Positions 51,988-61,082 of a stretch of 64,000 nt of DNA are shown here, piece after piece. Below the pieces are notes generated by a model. The model saw only the letters and a list, made by a program, of their open reading frames with translations, was not told the origin of the DNA and did not search any database. Source of the stretch: Acidobacteriota bacterium (GTDB lineage Bacteria; Acidobacteriota; Vicinamibacteria; Vicinamibacterales; UBA823); the NCBI GenBank assembly GCA_002730525.1, contig PCAK01000012.1:1-64000 (forward strand), written 5' to 3'. Both the position numbers and the translations under genes were made by a program. Numbering within the stretch: position 1 is the first letter of the stretch; each line of letters starts with the position of its first letter.

Positions 51988-54101
51988 TCTCCCTCGAACG
52001 TCTGAATCTCGCCTAGCTTCACCCCGAGTTCCCGTGTGTCGGCGCTGCCTGGCAGTTCATCGGAGGGGTGCCATGCTGGACCGATGCCGAGGTCGACCCG
52101 CCCATGGCGCGGGGACTCTCGCACGGGCACGTCAAGCCTCACCTCGTGCCACAGATCGTTCTCCAATCGAACCTGTTCCACGAGTTGGCCATCGAGCGAA
52201 ATATCGACAGTGAACGACCATCCAGGCTGCGGCAGGAGCGCCCGGAGGGGGATCCGGATGCGCCGAACCGCTGGACGAACGAAGAATCTCGCACGCCGGG
52301 ATGTCCACCGGACGCGACGTTCGTTGCCTTCCAGTTCCCAGTTGTGAAGGCCGTACGACACGCGTGACAGATCGATCGCCGCTCGTTCCCGGCTCGCGCG
52401 GAGCGGTACCGAGCCGATGACGATGATCAGCGTGGCGATGACGAGTAGCGAGTGCGAGGGCCAGAGGGAGCGATCAGGCTCGAGTGTGGGGTGTAGCGGG
52501 TGCGGGGGACGGGCCGCCACGGCGCCGAGCCCCACGACGATCCAGAACGTAGATGCCACTTCTGCGTACACGAGAGAATGATTGGCCAGCAGCGTGACGA
52601 GGCAGGCGAGTAGTCCGACACCGATCGCTCGGCCGAGGAGCGCCGGCGATCGAGCCGGAGTGTCAGGAGCCCGCCAGAGCGGTTTCAAGGAAGCCACGAG
52701 GAGCCACCCGAAGAAGAACAAGCCGATCAGGCCAAGTTCCGCCACGACCAGGAGAAACTGGTTGTGCGGGTTCTCACGTGGGGTGCCAGAGCTTCTGCTG
52801 ATGAGGGTGAGCAACTCCTCCGAACCGAAAAACTCGGACGAAAAGAGAAAATGTCCTACGCCGATGCCCAACATCGGACGGGTCGCCAGCATCTTCAGGG
52901 TGGTTTCCAGGAACAGCCAGCGGAAGCGAAGCGATTCGGGTATCGCGGAGCCCGTGGACTCGAGGATCCGATATCCGAAGATCGCACAGACGCCGACGAA
53001 CGCGAGCACGAGCGCGATCCCGATCGGCCGGCGGATGACCGTTAAGGGAAGTCGCGCACGTGCCAGCCAGACGCCGCCGGTCAAGAGCATCAGAAATACC
53101 AGGAGCAGAACCGTCCGGGAACCTGACAGCCAGAGCCCGATGCCGATGACGAGCACTGCTCCTACCCACGTGAATCGCCGGATGCCCGGTCTAGCCGACG
53201 CCGCGAGCCACACCGCAATCGGCAGTACGAGTACGAAATACGAGCCAGCCGTGTTGACCTTGGTGACGAAGGTCGCCCAACGCTGATCCAAGAGTTGCGG
53301 CAGTGTCTCCGGCATGTCGCCGCTGGCGACCGCTATCGTCGCGACCTGGACGATGCTCAGTAGCGCGGCACCGACTGCGCCGACCACGACCATGTGGGCC
53401 AACCGACGCACCAGCGCTGAATCGTTTCCAGTAAGTGTGACGACAGCCAGCAGCAACGCCAGACCTTCGAGCATGACCGCAGCGGAGACGATGAACGCAT
53501 ACCCGGAGAGGATCCCGGCCCAGGGTCTGGGGTCGGGGATCGGCGCGGTCAGGTATCCCGTAGTCAGGTACTTCACGAAAAACTGCGCAAACTCCCACGG
53601 ATAATCCTTCCAGACCTGCAACACAGTTAGATGCACCACGCACGACGCGGCCACGGTCACCCCTAGCAGCAAGGCGGGCGTTCGGATCGCGGCCGGCACC
53701 GGAGGGGTGTGGTCGGTAGGGCGGAGCGTGCGGAGCAGCCAACCCGAAAGGAACGCCAACACGATCGCTTCGGTGACGCGCGCCGGAAACGCCTCCGTGA
53801 AGATCCTCGTGCCAAACATCCGGGCCAGCGGCGTCACCCCGGCGACAACCAGCAACGCCTCGGCCGGACGCACGAACGCCAGACAGCCGACGGCGCCGAC
53901 GCCAAGTTTCAGGACGAGTGGCACGTGGTCAGCCCAGAAAAATGACTGGGCGACGGCGAAGACAAGCAGCGTCAGCACGATGTGACCCAGGCGGCCACAC
54001 GCGCCCATCCCGCGCATGGCGAAGCTGGGTTGAGCGAGCGAAACGGCTGACGCCGGTCCTGGATCGTCCGGCTGGGCGGATCCACACTCGATCGCGTCCA
54101 T
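51984..54101 (-). CDS. O-antigen ligase/polymerase-like membrane protein with C-terminal beta domain
   Basis: 705 residues. About twelve spans (35-560) with the Wzy_C-type periplasmic loop holding SGTPRENPHNQFLLVVAELGL; His and Asn in this loop are typical. Residues about 580-705 form a soluble domain of beta character (RIRIPLRALLPQPGWSFTVD) unlike short ligases. It would join or polymerise glycan units in the periplasm. Last gene of the minus-strand run; it meets the plus-strand run tail to tail with a 4-base overlap. Confidence 0.83.
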   Translation of the reverse strand: MDAIECGSAQPDDPGPASAVSLAQPSFAMRGMGACGRLGHIVLTLLVFAVAQSFFWADHVPLVLKLGVGAVGCLAFVRPAEALLVVAGVTPLARMFGTRIFTEAFPARVTEAIVLAFLSGWLLRTLRPTDHTPPVPAAIRTPALLLGVTVAASCVVHLTVLQVWKDYPWEFAQFFVKYLTTGYLTAPIPDPRPWAGILSGYAFIVSAAVMLEGLALLLAVVTLTGNDSALVRRLAHMVVVGAVGAALLSIVQVATIAVASGDMPETLPQLLDQRWATFVTKVNTAGSYFVLVLPIAVWLAASARPGIRRFTWVGAVLVIGIGLWLSGSRTVLLLVFLMLLTGGVWLARARLPLTVIRRPIGIALVLAFVGVCAIFGYRILESTGSAIPESLRFRWLFLETTLKMLATRPMLGIGVGHFLFSSEFFGSEELLTLISRSSGTPRENPHNQFLLVVAELGLIGLFFFGWLLVASLKPLWRAPDTPARSPALLGRAIGVGLLACLVTLLANHSLVYAEVASTFWIVVGLGAVAARPPHPLHPTLEPDRSLWPSHSLLVIATLIIVIGSVPLRASRERAAIDLSRVSYGLHNWELEGNERRVRWTSRRARFFVRPAVRRIRIPLRALLPQPGWSFTVDISLDGQLVEQVRLENDLWHEVRLDVPVRESPRHGRVDLGIGPAWHPSDELPGSADTRELGVKLGEIQTFEGD

Positions 54102-54120
54102 CCGTCCTGCCTCTGACTCT

Positions 54121-55635
54121 CTACAGCCGCTCGCCGATCGCTGCGTAGTCGAGGTGGGTGAACAAGAGCTCGTTGAGTTTCGATGCGTTCTCGTTCACCG
54201 TCGAGATCACCGCGCCGATGTCAGCCGTTGGCTCACCACCCGTCGCGGCCAGCGGCTTTGGCACCGGCTGGAGCTTCGAGTCGTCGGGGAACGGGGCGCT
54301 GTAGCGAATGTCGACCTTCTGGAAGCCGCTCGAGATCATCAGATACTTCAGCGTATCGGGATGCAGCGGTCTGACGTGCGTCACGTCCCGGATGTAGCTC
54401 TCGAAGAACGCATACCAGCAGGCCGGATTGATCGTTTCCAGGATGATTTTCGATCCGGGACGCAGTTTGTGGTACGCCGCGTCGAGGGTCTGCATCAGGT
54501 AGCCTGGATCGAGGTGTTCGACGACCTGCGCCGCGACGATACCGCCGAGCGAGCCGTCGGGTAGCCCCTCGAGATAGCCTAGCGCGTCACCCTCATCGGC
54601 CGTCAGGCCGCGGCTCCGACAGACCTCGACCATCTCGTGGTTCAGGTCGAGGCCACGTCCGCCGATTCCGCGCTCGCGCAGGAGATCGAGGAACTCTCCG
54701 CGGCCACATCCGATGTCGAGTACATCCGACGCCCCCTCGAAGTCGGGAAGGTAGGCTTCGAGTCGGATCCGGATCTGCTCGGGCGACCCGCGGAACTGAT
54801 CCTCGAAGCCGACGTACTTATAGGAATCGATCGTTGTGGAGGCATTCGTGTGGACCGCGACGTCGGCCGCCTTCCCACCGGGCGGCGCGTCCGGCCGCTG
54901 CTTGAGCCATCGTTCCAGTTCACGTTTGAGCGTGAGTGACGATTGCTGCAGCGTGCTGAGGGTCGTCCGCACTTCATGCACCTGGGCCTCGTAGCGCCGC
55001 TCGCGGGCCACCATCGACTCCCACCGTTTTTGCAGTTCGTCGCTCACGCCACCGATCCCGCCGGCGAGGCCAACCGTCCGCTGTTCCAGCCTCACGATCG
55101 CTTCGGCTCGGTCCTCGTTGGTCCGTTTCAAGAGCCCGCCGAGTTCGAGATCCTTCGAGTCAACGTACGGCGTGATCTGCTGTACGAACAGGATCAGGCG
55201 GCTTTCGAAGCCGGCGACTGCTCCGAGTTGCTCACGCAGGATGCTCAGCACCTCCCGCACGACCTGATTCCGTTCTCGGTCGAGGCTGAGATTCCGGTTG
55301 ACGTGATCGATCAACGCACCGTTGAACTCGTGCTGTTGCTGAAGGGCGGGTGCGACCAGCTTCCAGACGAACCGCTTGACCCAGGCGCGGATGCCGCTAC
55401 CGAAGTCCGGCTGGTGGTCGGGGAAAAGACGCCAGCGGGCGTTGATCGCGTCGACCTGGGTCTCGTCGGGCGGCGGCGGCGGGTCGGGCAGTGGAGGAAG
55501 CGGCTGGACAGCTCGGTCGAGCGCCGTCAGCGCATCGTTGTAGCGGCGGTCGATCTCCTCGCGGTCCCGTTTGAGCCGCGTCAGGTCTTCTGGGCTGACG
55601 GTTCGCGTGAACGTCGGTTCGTCGTTGGTGGGCAT
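54121..55635 (-). CDS. coiled-coil/SAM methyltransferase, O-antigen chain-end type
   Basis: 504 residues. An N-terminal section with a Pro-rich patch (PPLPDPPPPPD, near 49-59) and helical, coiled-coil-like residues 100-240, then a methyltransferase (285-460): YVGFEDQFRGSPEQIRIR, DVLDIGCGRGEFLDLL and AAQVVEHLDPGYL. The FRGS and GCGRGEF blocks match a family found at the ends of O-antigen loci (WbdD-like methyltransferases, here without a kinase). A coiled coil of this kind could measure or tether chain length (inference by analogy to WbdD). Confidence 0.8.
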   Translation of the reverse strand: MPTNDEPTFTRTVSPEDLTRLKRDREEIDRRYNDALTALDRAVQPLPPLPDPPPPPDETQVDAINARWRLFPDHQPDFGSGIRAWVKRFVWKLVAPALQQQHEFNGALIDHVNRNLSLDRERNQVVREVLSILREQLGAVAGFESRLILFVQQITPYVDSKDLELGGLLKRTNEDRAEAIVRLEQRTVGLAGGIGGVSDELQKRWESMVARERRYEAQVHEVRTTLSTLQQSSLTLKRELERWLKQRPDAPPGGKAADVAVHTNASTTIDSYKYVGFEDQFRGSPEQIRIRLEAYLPDFEGASDVLDIGCGRGEFLDLLRERGIGGRGLDLNHEMVEVCRSRGLTADEGDALGYLEGLPDGSLGGIVAAQVVEHLDPGYLMQTLDAAYHKLRPGSKIILETINPACWYAFFESYIRDVTHVRPLHPDTLKYLMISSGFQKVDIRYSAPFPDDSKLQPVPKPLAATGGEPTADIGAVISTVNENASKLNELLFTHLDYAAIGERL

Positions 55636-55677
55636 GCGAATCGTTGTCGCCAGGTCTCAACGAACCGAGCGGGTCGG

Positions 55678-56457
55678 CTACCGGCCGACCACACCTTCCA
55701 GCGGGCTACTAGCCGACGCGTATCGCTTCTTCGGAATTCGTCCCGCGAGATACGCCAGTCGACCCGACTGGACGGCCAGGCACATCGCCTCGGCCATGGC
55801 TGGCGGGTCGCTGGCTTCGGCAATGGCGGTGTTCATGAGGACGCCGTCCACCCCGAGCTCCATGGCGAACGCGGCATCCGAGGCAGTGCCCACGCCGGCG
55901 TCCACGATGACCGGCACCCCGGCCGCCTCCCGGATGATCTCGATGTTATTCGGGTTCTGGATGCCCAGGCCGGATCCGATGGGAGCCCCGAGTGGCATCA
56001 CCGCGGCCGCACCTGCTTCCTCGAGCTTCCGGCAGGCGACGGGGTCGTCGTTCGTATAGGGCAGGACGACGAAGCCGTCCCTGACGAGTTCACGCGTGGC
56101 CGCGATCAGTGCTTCGTTGTCCGGAAACAGGGTGCGCTCGTCCCCGATGACCTCGAGCTTGACCCAGTTGGACAGCCCGGCTTCCCGTCCCAGCCGCGCC
56201 GTCCGAATGGCGTCCTCCGCGGTGTAGCAGCCCGCCGTGTTCGGGAGCAGGCTGTACTTCGACGTATCGATGTGATCCAGCAGCGAGTCCTTGCTGCGAT
56301 CGCTGATGTTGACCCGGCGAACGGCGACGGTGATGAGTTCGGCGCCGGACGCTTCGTGGGCTCGGACCATGACGTCGTTCGAGGGGTACTTTCCCGTGCC
56401 GACGAGCAGACGAGAGCGGAACTCTCGGCCGGCGATAGCCAGAGGCGTGTCGGTCAT
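55678..56457 (-). CDS. thiG: thiazole synthase
   Basis: Forms the thiazole phosphate of thiamine from 1-deoxyxylulose-5-phosphate, dehydroglycine and ThiS-thiocarboxylate. 259 residues; [10 protein letters not shown], the Schiff-base Lys in [10 protein letters not shown] (Lys100), [11 protein letters not shown] and [12 protein letters not shown] are all canonical. ATG overlaps the thiS stop (ATGA). It is a housekeeping gene set inside a glycan cluster; thiC, thiE, thiF and thiH/O are not in the window. Confidence 0.94.
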   Translation of the reverse strand: MTDTPLAIAGREFRSRLLVGTGKYPSNDVMVRAHEASGAELITVAVRRVNISDRSKDSLLDHIDTSKYSLLPNTAGCYTAEDAIRTARLGREAGLSNWVKLEVIGDERTLFPDNEALIAATRELVRDGFVVLPYTNDDPVACRKLEEAGAAAVMPLGAPIGSGLGIQNPNNIEIIREAAGVPVIVDAGVGTASDAAFAMELGVDGVLMNTAIAEASDPPAMAEAMCLAVQSGRLAYLAGRIPKKRYASASSPLEGVVGR

Positions 56458-56660
56458 CGCGTACCTCCGCCGACGAAATTCACGATCTCGATCTGATCCC
56501 CTGCGTTGACCTCGGTGGAATCGAAGGCCGGGCGCTTCAAGACGATGAGATTGTGCTCGACCGCCACGCGCCGAGGGTCGATGTCTAGGTGTTCGAGCAA
56601 CTGGGTGACGTTCATGGGTGCGTCGAGTTCGAATGGTTCGCCATTGAGCGTGATGGTCAA
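56454..56660 (-). CDS. thiS: sulfur carrier protein ThiS with two-residue C-terminal extension
   Basis: 68-residue ubiquitin-like carrier: [32 protein letters not shown] and [11 protein letters not shown]. Normal ThiS proteins end in Gly-Gly, whose carboxylate becomes the thiocarboxylate. Here Thr-Arg follow because the stop is placed in the ThiG overlap, so processing or a tolerant partner would be needed. I saw no TPP-riboswitch core in the roughly 100 bases upstream (56661-56760). Confidence 0.85.
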   Translation of the reverse strand: MTITLNGEPFELDAPMNVTQLLEHLDIDPRRVAVEHNLIVLKRPAFDSTEVNAGDQIEIVNFVGGGTR

Positions 56661-56729
56661 CCGTCTGAGCCTACTTTTTGCGACGGTGCAAAGTCAAGGC
56701 TAACCTATTGGTAGCAATGAAGTTACCGT

Positions 56730-58091
56730 CTACCGAGTGTGCGGGTCGAGCGGATTCTCCGGGTATCCGGCCTCGGCGGCGAGGGCCCTTGCGTGTTCGA
56801 GACCATCCGGACGGAGGTGCCGTGGGAGAGGTCGAACGGGTGGCTGGGTGTCGAGTGCCCGCTCGATCAGCGATCGGTATTCGGACACCATCCTATCGAG
56901 CGTGTGATGACGTAGCCAATACTCATGGGCTTGGTGACCCAATTGCGAGCGCAGTGCGGCATCCTGCGCCAGTCGCCTCATCGCCAGCCGGAGAGAATGG
57001 TCCTCGTCGAGGATGTCGAGGCTCACGCAGATCGGTTCGACAGGGTGGCCGTCCGGTGCGCCTTCACCGATCGCCGGCGCATGCTGGAGCTTCCACGATC
57101 TGGGATCGAGTGAGGGCACCTCGACCGTGTGGGCCAGGTCGGTGACGATCGTGGCTCTGCCGGCCGCCAAGCATCGTAGCCAGGAAGCCGACGTTTCCCG
57201 GGTGGACGGCCACCTCAGGCAGAGACAGATTTCCGCGGACTCGAGATAGTCGGCAAGGTCGGCCTCGTCGACAAATCCGGTGAGCGTTACCCGGTCCGAG
57301 ACACCGAGCGATCGCGCATCGGCAACCGGATCATAGTACGAGGCCGATGCGCCGACCAGCAGCAAGTGTATCGGAGTCTCGCCTCCGCCGATCGCAGCCA
57401 GCGCCTGAAGGATCTGCTTAATGCGCTTCTCCGGCGTGATCCGTCCGAAAGCCGCGAAGACCACGGCATTCTCGGGAATCGCATGGCGGGCTCGAATTGT
57501 GCCGGAGCTGGCGCCCGGAGTTCCCGCGGCGACGCCCATTCCCAGGTCGGCAATCGTGGCCTCTGGAAATTCTGCTCGAAGGTCCGCCGCTAGCCCTGGG
57601 CTGTGGACGGCGACGCATCGTGACGCTTCGACCACGGTGCGGAGCATCGGCCAGAGATAATGCAGGGAACCCAACAGACCCGCGATGCCCAGGTCGGCAA
57701 CTTCCTGCTTGACGTCTGGATGGTTGAACCGAAGCTCGGTGCGGTAGTGCGAACGGCGCTTCTGTTGCAGCAGCAGCCTCGCCCTCGCAAGGTGCAACTG
57801 GCCGTCGTGGAGGACGACCAGCCCGGGGAATCGGAAGAGGTAGGGCCACATGTAGTCATGACAGGTGGCGTTGCCCAGCTGGTAGACCGCGAGGTCGTAG
57901 GGGTGCTGCTGATGCTTCCAGACGAAATCATGCGCATTGAACCGCTCCGCGCGTGCAGGCACCGACGACGTTGGTGATTCGGTGAAGATGTCGATCGAGT
58001 AATGGGTCGCAAGCTCAGGGAGAAGCTCCGCGCTGTAGGCTGAGATGCCGGAAAGCTCGGGCGGGAGCGGGGTAAACCAAGCCAGGCGCAT
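56730..58091 (-). CDS. GT4-like glycosyltransferase
   Basis: 453-residue GT-B protein: LAWFTPLPPELSGISAYSAE at the N-terminus, LGMGV, FAAFGRITPEKRIKQILQAL, GFVDEADLADYLESAEICL and TRETSASWLRCLAAGRATIV. The acidic pair of GT4 is partly replaced in this subgroup, which occurs often with the coiled-coil methyltransferase family next door (recollection, not checked). The C-terminal 50 residues are rich in Pro, Arg and His. Confidence 0.8.
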   Translation of the reverse strand: MRLAWFTPLPPELSGISAYSAELLPELATHYSIDIFTESPTSSVPARAERFNAHDFVWKHQQHPYDLAVYQLGNATCHDYMWPYLFRFPGLVVLHDGQLHLARARLLLQQKRRSHYRTELRFNHPDVKQEVADLGIAGLLGSLHYLWPMLRTVVEASRCVAVHSPGLAADLRAEFPEATIADLGMGVAAGTPGASSGTIRARHAIPENAVVFAAFGRITPEKRIKQILQALAAIGGGETPIHLLLVGASASYYDPVADARSLGVSDRVTLTGFVDEADLADYLESAEICLCLRWPSTRETSASWLRCLAAGRATIVTDLAHTVEVPSLDPRSWKLQHAPAIGEGAPDGHPVEPICVSLDILDEDHSLRLAMRRLAQDAALRSQLGHQAHEYWLRHHTLDRMVSEYRSLIERALDTQPPVRPLPRHLRPDGLEHARALAAEAGYPENPLDPHTR

Positions 58092-58102
58092 CTCGCTACT
58101 CG

Positions 58103-58138
58103 TCCCTCACCCCAGCCTCTCCCCCCAAGGGAGAGGGA
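58103..58138. repeat. REP-like palindromic repeat between genes
   Basis: Between GT4 and GNAT genes lies CCCTCACCCCAGCCTCTCCC (58104-58123) followed by CCCAA and GGGAGAGG. The perfect stem is CCTCTCCC (58116-58123) with GGGAGAGG (58129-58136). This CCCTCACCCC-CTCTCCC style is the common intergenic repeat of many high-G+C bacteria. It may act as a transcript stabiliser or weak terminator. Single copy in the window. Confidence 0.6.
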
Positions 58139-58142
58139 GCCT

Positions 58143-59132
58143 TCACCGATCCGAGTCGGAATCGCCGGCAAAGAAGCACCACGCGCGTTCGCTCAGCCGG
58201 CGGTGCAGCGCCGGGTCGTTCGATTTTCCCATGAGTTGCCCCCCGGCTCGAAATGTCAGCCATCCCTCCCTCCGGAACATCCGGTCGAGGGGGCTGCCGA
58301 CGAACACGCCAGTGATGAGGCCCCGAAATCTGTCGGCGATTCCTCGCAGCACGAGGGGTAGGTTGGCAGGCTTCCCGTACAGGTCGACCAGAACTGTCGC
58401 GGCTTGGCACTTCCGCACGACGGCAAAGCCCAGTCGATTCTCTCCATCGAAGACGCTGGCGAATTGGTGGGTGAAGTACGGGTGTCGCTCGTACCGCCAC
58501 ACGACGTGACTACGCTCCCAACGGGGCCCAACCGCGAGGCCGTCGAAGCGCGGGCCGTACAGCGTGGGGTCGTCCGGCGGGGCGCGGCGCTCGACCTCGA
58601 CCCGAACCGCGCGGCCGGCGCGAGCACGACGGCGCGCCCAGAACCGCCAGAACAGCCAGGACCTCCACTCGCTCAACGTCTGGGCCCGAAAGCGGAACGT
58701 CGGCAGCGTCGTCTGGACGAAGACCCGACGATAGTCGCCGCACACGACGAAGCCAAGCTGCTCGTACAGCCGGCGGTTGTCGGCTGACTGGCCCGACGAC
58801 AGCGCGCAGTCATAGTCGCGGAGCCGCGTTTCGTGGAGCGCCCGCCCCAGCCCCTGTCGCCGGTAGGGCGGTGCCACCACTGTGTTCGTCGAAAAGGCGC
58901 CGGTTCGGACGACACCGTCGATTTCGAGCCGGCACGGAATGAAGCCGGAGATGCCAGCGATCGAGTCGCCGTCCCGGCAGACCCGCACGTCGAACCCATC
59001 CGGATTGCCGACATACTGCCAGGCGAACCAACCCCGCGGCCTCGGCGTGCGCTGGTGGGCATGCGCTTTCAGGAATCGCTCGGCCGATTCGGTTTCCCGC
59101 CGCTCCATGCTGTGCCATTGGTCCGGTGACAT
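58143..59132 (-). CDS. GNAT-family N-acyltransferase
   Basis: 329 residues with a GNAT domain near 40-140: STNTVVAPPYRRQGLGRALHE holds the acyl-CoA loop (R-R-Q-G-L-G), then SADNRRLYEQLGFVV. The C-terminal half seems a second GNAT-like fold without the loop, as in the protein at 274-1371, to which it is similar in layout. It follows a WalW-like deacetylase gene by 25 bases, repeating the deacetylase/acyltransferase pairing seen at 1368-2174. Acceptor unknown. Confidence 0.78.
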   Translation of the reverse strand: MSPDQWHSMERRETESAERFLKAHAHQRTPRPRGWFAWQYVGNPDGFDVRVCRDGDSIAGISGFIPCRLEIDGVVRTGAFSTNTVVAPPYRRQGLGRALHETRLRDYDCALSSGQSADNRRLYEQLGFVVCGDYRRVFVQTTLPTFRFRAQTLSEWRSWLFWRFWARRRARAGRAVRVEVERRAPPDDPTLYGPRFDGLAVGPRWERSHVVWRYERHPYFTHQFASVFDGENRLGFAVVRKCQAATVLVDLYGKPANLPLVLRGIADRFRGLITGVFVGSPLDRMFRREGWLTFRAGGQLMGKSNDPALHRRLSERAWCFFAGDSDSDR

Positions 59133-59157
59133 TAAAGCCTAGAGTCTCACGGAATCG

Positions 59158-60186
59158 CTACGACCGAGCGATGTACGCCTCGACACTGCGCCTCGACGTC
59201 GTGCCGCTGGTCGCCGTGCGCGGGCGAGCGAACTCGGTCAGGGTCATGCCCTCGACGCCGCGCGAGGCGAGGTGCGCAAAAGTACGCTCGAGCCGACGGA
59301 ACAGGTCGTCCACCGCGGCATGCGTGCGGTTGTACGGCGATCCACCCGGCATGAGTTCCGAGGAATGCAGCATCATCTCGACGGCTGGAACTCCCAGCGC
59401 ACTCGCTGTCTCGTAGACGGCGATCAATCGTTCCGCCGACATCTGCGGATACGGCCGAAACCACTGAGGCGCGAGGCGAAAGAACCGGTCTCCGGCGCGC
59501 GCTGTCCAGGAGCGTTGGTGGCGGCGAAACCAGCGTCGGAACCGGCGCGATCGTCGCATCAGGCTGCTCGTGTGGACGATCGTGACCGGTATCTCGAGCA
59601 ACTCAGACGATCCGGCGCGACAGACGTTGCGCCTGGACAGAGAGTAGGGCGCGAGCGGCGCACGCGTGAAGTCGGGGCCGCCGTCGCGCAGTCCGCGGTC
59701 TCTTGCCCAGGACACGAGCGGTGTTACGGAGCAATCGGCTGCGTATCCCAGGTCGGAGAGCACCTTGACTTGGCTAGGCGAAAAACCCCAACGGCCGGCA
59801 CGATAACTCGTGGGCCGGTGTCCGAGTCGGTCGCCAATCGCGTCGGTCAGCGTGGTCAACTTGGCATGGAGCAGGTCATCCGGGAGCTCCGACGGATAGG
59901 TGCGCGCTCGTCCGCCCTCGTCCCACGCGGCGTCGAACGGCGGCGTGGACCAGGGGTGCAGATGCGCACCGATCTCGGCCCGACCGGCACGCATCGAACG
60001 CCGTAGCGTGTCATCAAAGTCGGCGCTCGTGACGACTTCGTGGGTGCAGAGGTAGGTCGGCGGAAATTCGAAGCGCTCACAGAGCGCCTGAAACCTCGGC
60101 ACGTGCGCGATGTTGTTCGTCGTCAACGTCGCGCCTGGCTCCCACTGGTTGTCAGCTTCGGTGTCGACCGTGATGATCAACTTCAT
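59158..60186 (-). CDS. polysaccharide deacetylase-like protein (WalW type)
   Basis: 342 residues. The N-terminus LIITVDTEADNQWEPGA has the D-T-E of WalW-type CE4 relatives; AEIGAHLHPWSTPPF supplies the H-x-H metal site and YRAGRWGFS the loop with Arg. EMMLHSSELMPGG near residue 290 gives the last His motif. No signal peptide. Probably deacetylates a lipid-linked sugar or is a binding relative (inference). Confidence 0.8.
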   Translation of the reverse strand: MKLIITVDTEADNQWEPGATLTTNNIAHVPRFQALCERFEFPPTYLCTHEVVTSADFDDTLRRSMRAGRAEIGAHLHPWSTPPFDAAWDEGGRARTYPSELPDDLLHAKLTTLTDAIGDRLGHRPTSYRAGRWGFSPSQVKVLSDLGYAADCSVTPLVSWARDRGLRDGGPDFTRAPLAPYSLSRRNVCRAGSSELLEIPVTIVHTSSLMRRSRRFRRWFRRHQRSWTARAGDRFFRLAPQWFRPYPQMSAERLIAVYETASALGVPAVEMMLHSSELMPGGSPYNRTHAAVDDLFRRLERTFAHLASRGVEGMTLTEFARPRTATSGTTSRRSVEAYIARS

Positions 60187-60200
60187 GGCGACCCCGAGCG

Positions 60201-61037
60201 TCAGCAGCTCAGGAGATATTCCATGTTGGTGATGAGGACGTCGCGACCGATGGGCAGGTGCGGAATCCGATCAACGAGCCACTGTGGCAAGGTCCGGCGT
60301 GCGAGCCGACTGATCTCGAGATCCTCTCTCAACATCGTGAAGCCCGCGGCGGCGATGTGTTCGCGAAGATTACGCAAGGTGACCAGATAATACAGGTCGT
60401 CGACCTTCGTCTCACCCCGCGCGGCCTGAGCCAAGAAGGAAGATCCGTCCACTCGCGCGCGGAAGGTCCCAGGCGCATGGCGCGCGAGCCACCACGCCAG
60501 CCGGAACGCAAGCGGTCGCCCGATGAGCAGGTGTGGTGGGACCGGAAACCGGAGCCGTGGCAGGTGTACACCGCTGGGGGAAAGATAGGGTGCGGTTTCG
60601 AGGAAGAGCCGTCCACTGGGTCGCAGCACCCGCCGCGCCTCCCGCAGGTACGCCCCAGGGTCCTTCACGTGCTCGATGACGGCATGCGAGACGACGAGAT
60701 CGAAACTCGCGTCACGAAACGGTAGCGCAGCCCCATCAGCCTCCGCGAACCGCGGGCTCGGCCCAGGGCGCTCCTCGGCCAAGCGGGTGCCAGCGTCACG
60801 AAATCTGTCAGCGAGATCGATCGCTGTGACCGAGGCGGCTTCCTCCGCGAGGGAGACGCTCATTCCGCCGCCGCCGCACCCGTCGTCCAGCACCAGACCG
60901 AGGGAGGTGACCCCCGATTCGGTCAGGTAGCGCAGCATCTTGGCCGAGCGCCAATACTCGAACACGGCGTAGTGGTACTCCGACCGAAACCGCTCGGCGC
61001 CGTGTCGCGCAATGGCCTCCTTGTCGATCACGCGCAT
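60201..61037 (-). CDS. class I SAM-dependent methyltransferase
   Basis: 278 residues, Methyltransf_11-like: LVLDDGCGGGGMSVSLAEE as motif I, VTAIDLADRF, FDLVVSHAVIEHVKDPGAYL and LRPSGRLFLETAPY. It lies 14 bases upstream of the deacetylase and 45 bases after the flippase. Likely methylates a glycan intermediate. Confidence 0.8.
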   Translation of the reverse strand: MRVIDKEAIARHGAERFRSEYHYAVFEYWRSAKMLRYLTESGVTSLGLVLDDGCGGGGMSVSLAEEAASVTAIDLADRFRDAGTRLAEERPGPSPRFAEADGAALPFRDASFDLVVSHAVIEHVKDPGAYLREARRVLRPSGRLFLETAPYLSPSGVHLPRLRFPVPPHLLIGRPLAFRLAWWLARHAPGTFRARVDGSSFLAQAARGETKVDDLYYLVTLRNLREHIAAAGFTMLREDLEISRLARRTLPQWLVDRIPHLPIGRDVLITNMEYLLSC

Positions 61038-61082
61038 CGTGTCAGTCGTACGAAATCATCGCGCTGATCCGTGGCGCGTAGG

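Noticed and set aside
54943-56496. Plus-strand open frame (517 codons) opposite the chain-end methyltransferase and thiG
   Set aside because: It spans two well-supported genes on the other strand and has no recognisable domain; a composition effect.
56661-56760. TPP riboswitch upstream of thiS
   Set aside because: No CTGAGA-type core or matching second half is visible on the minus strand.
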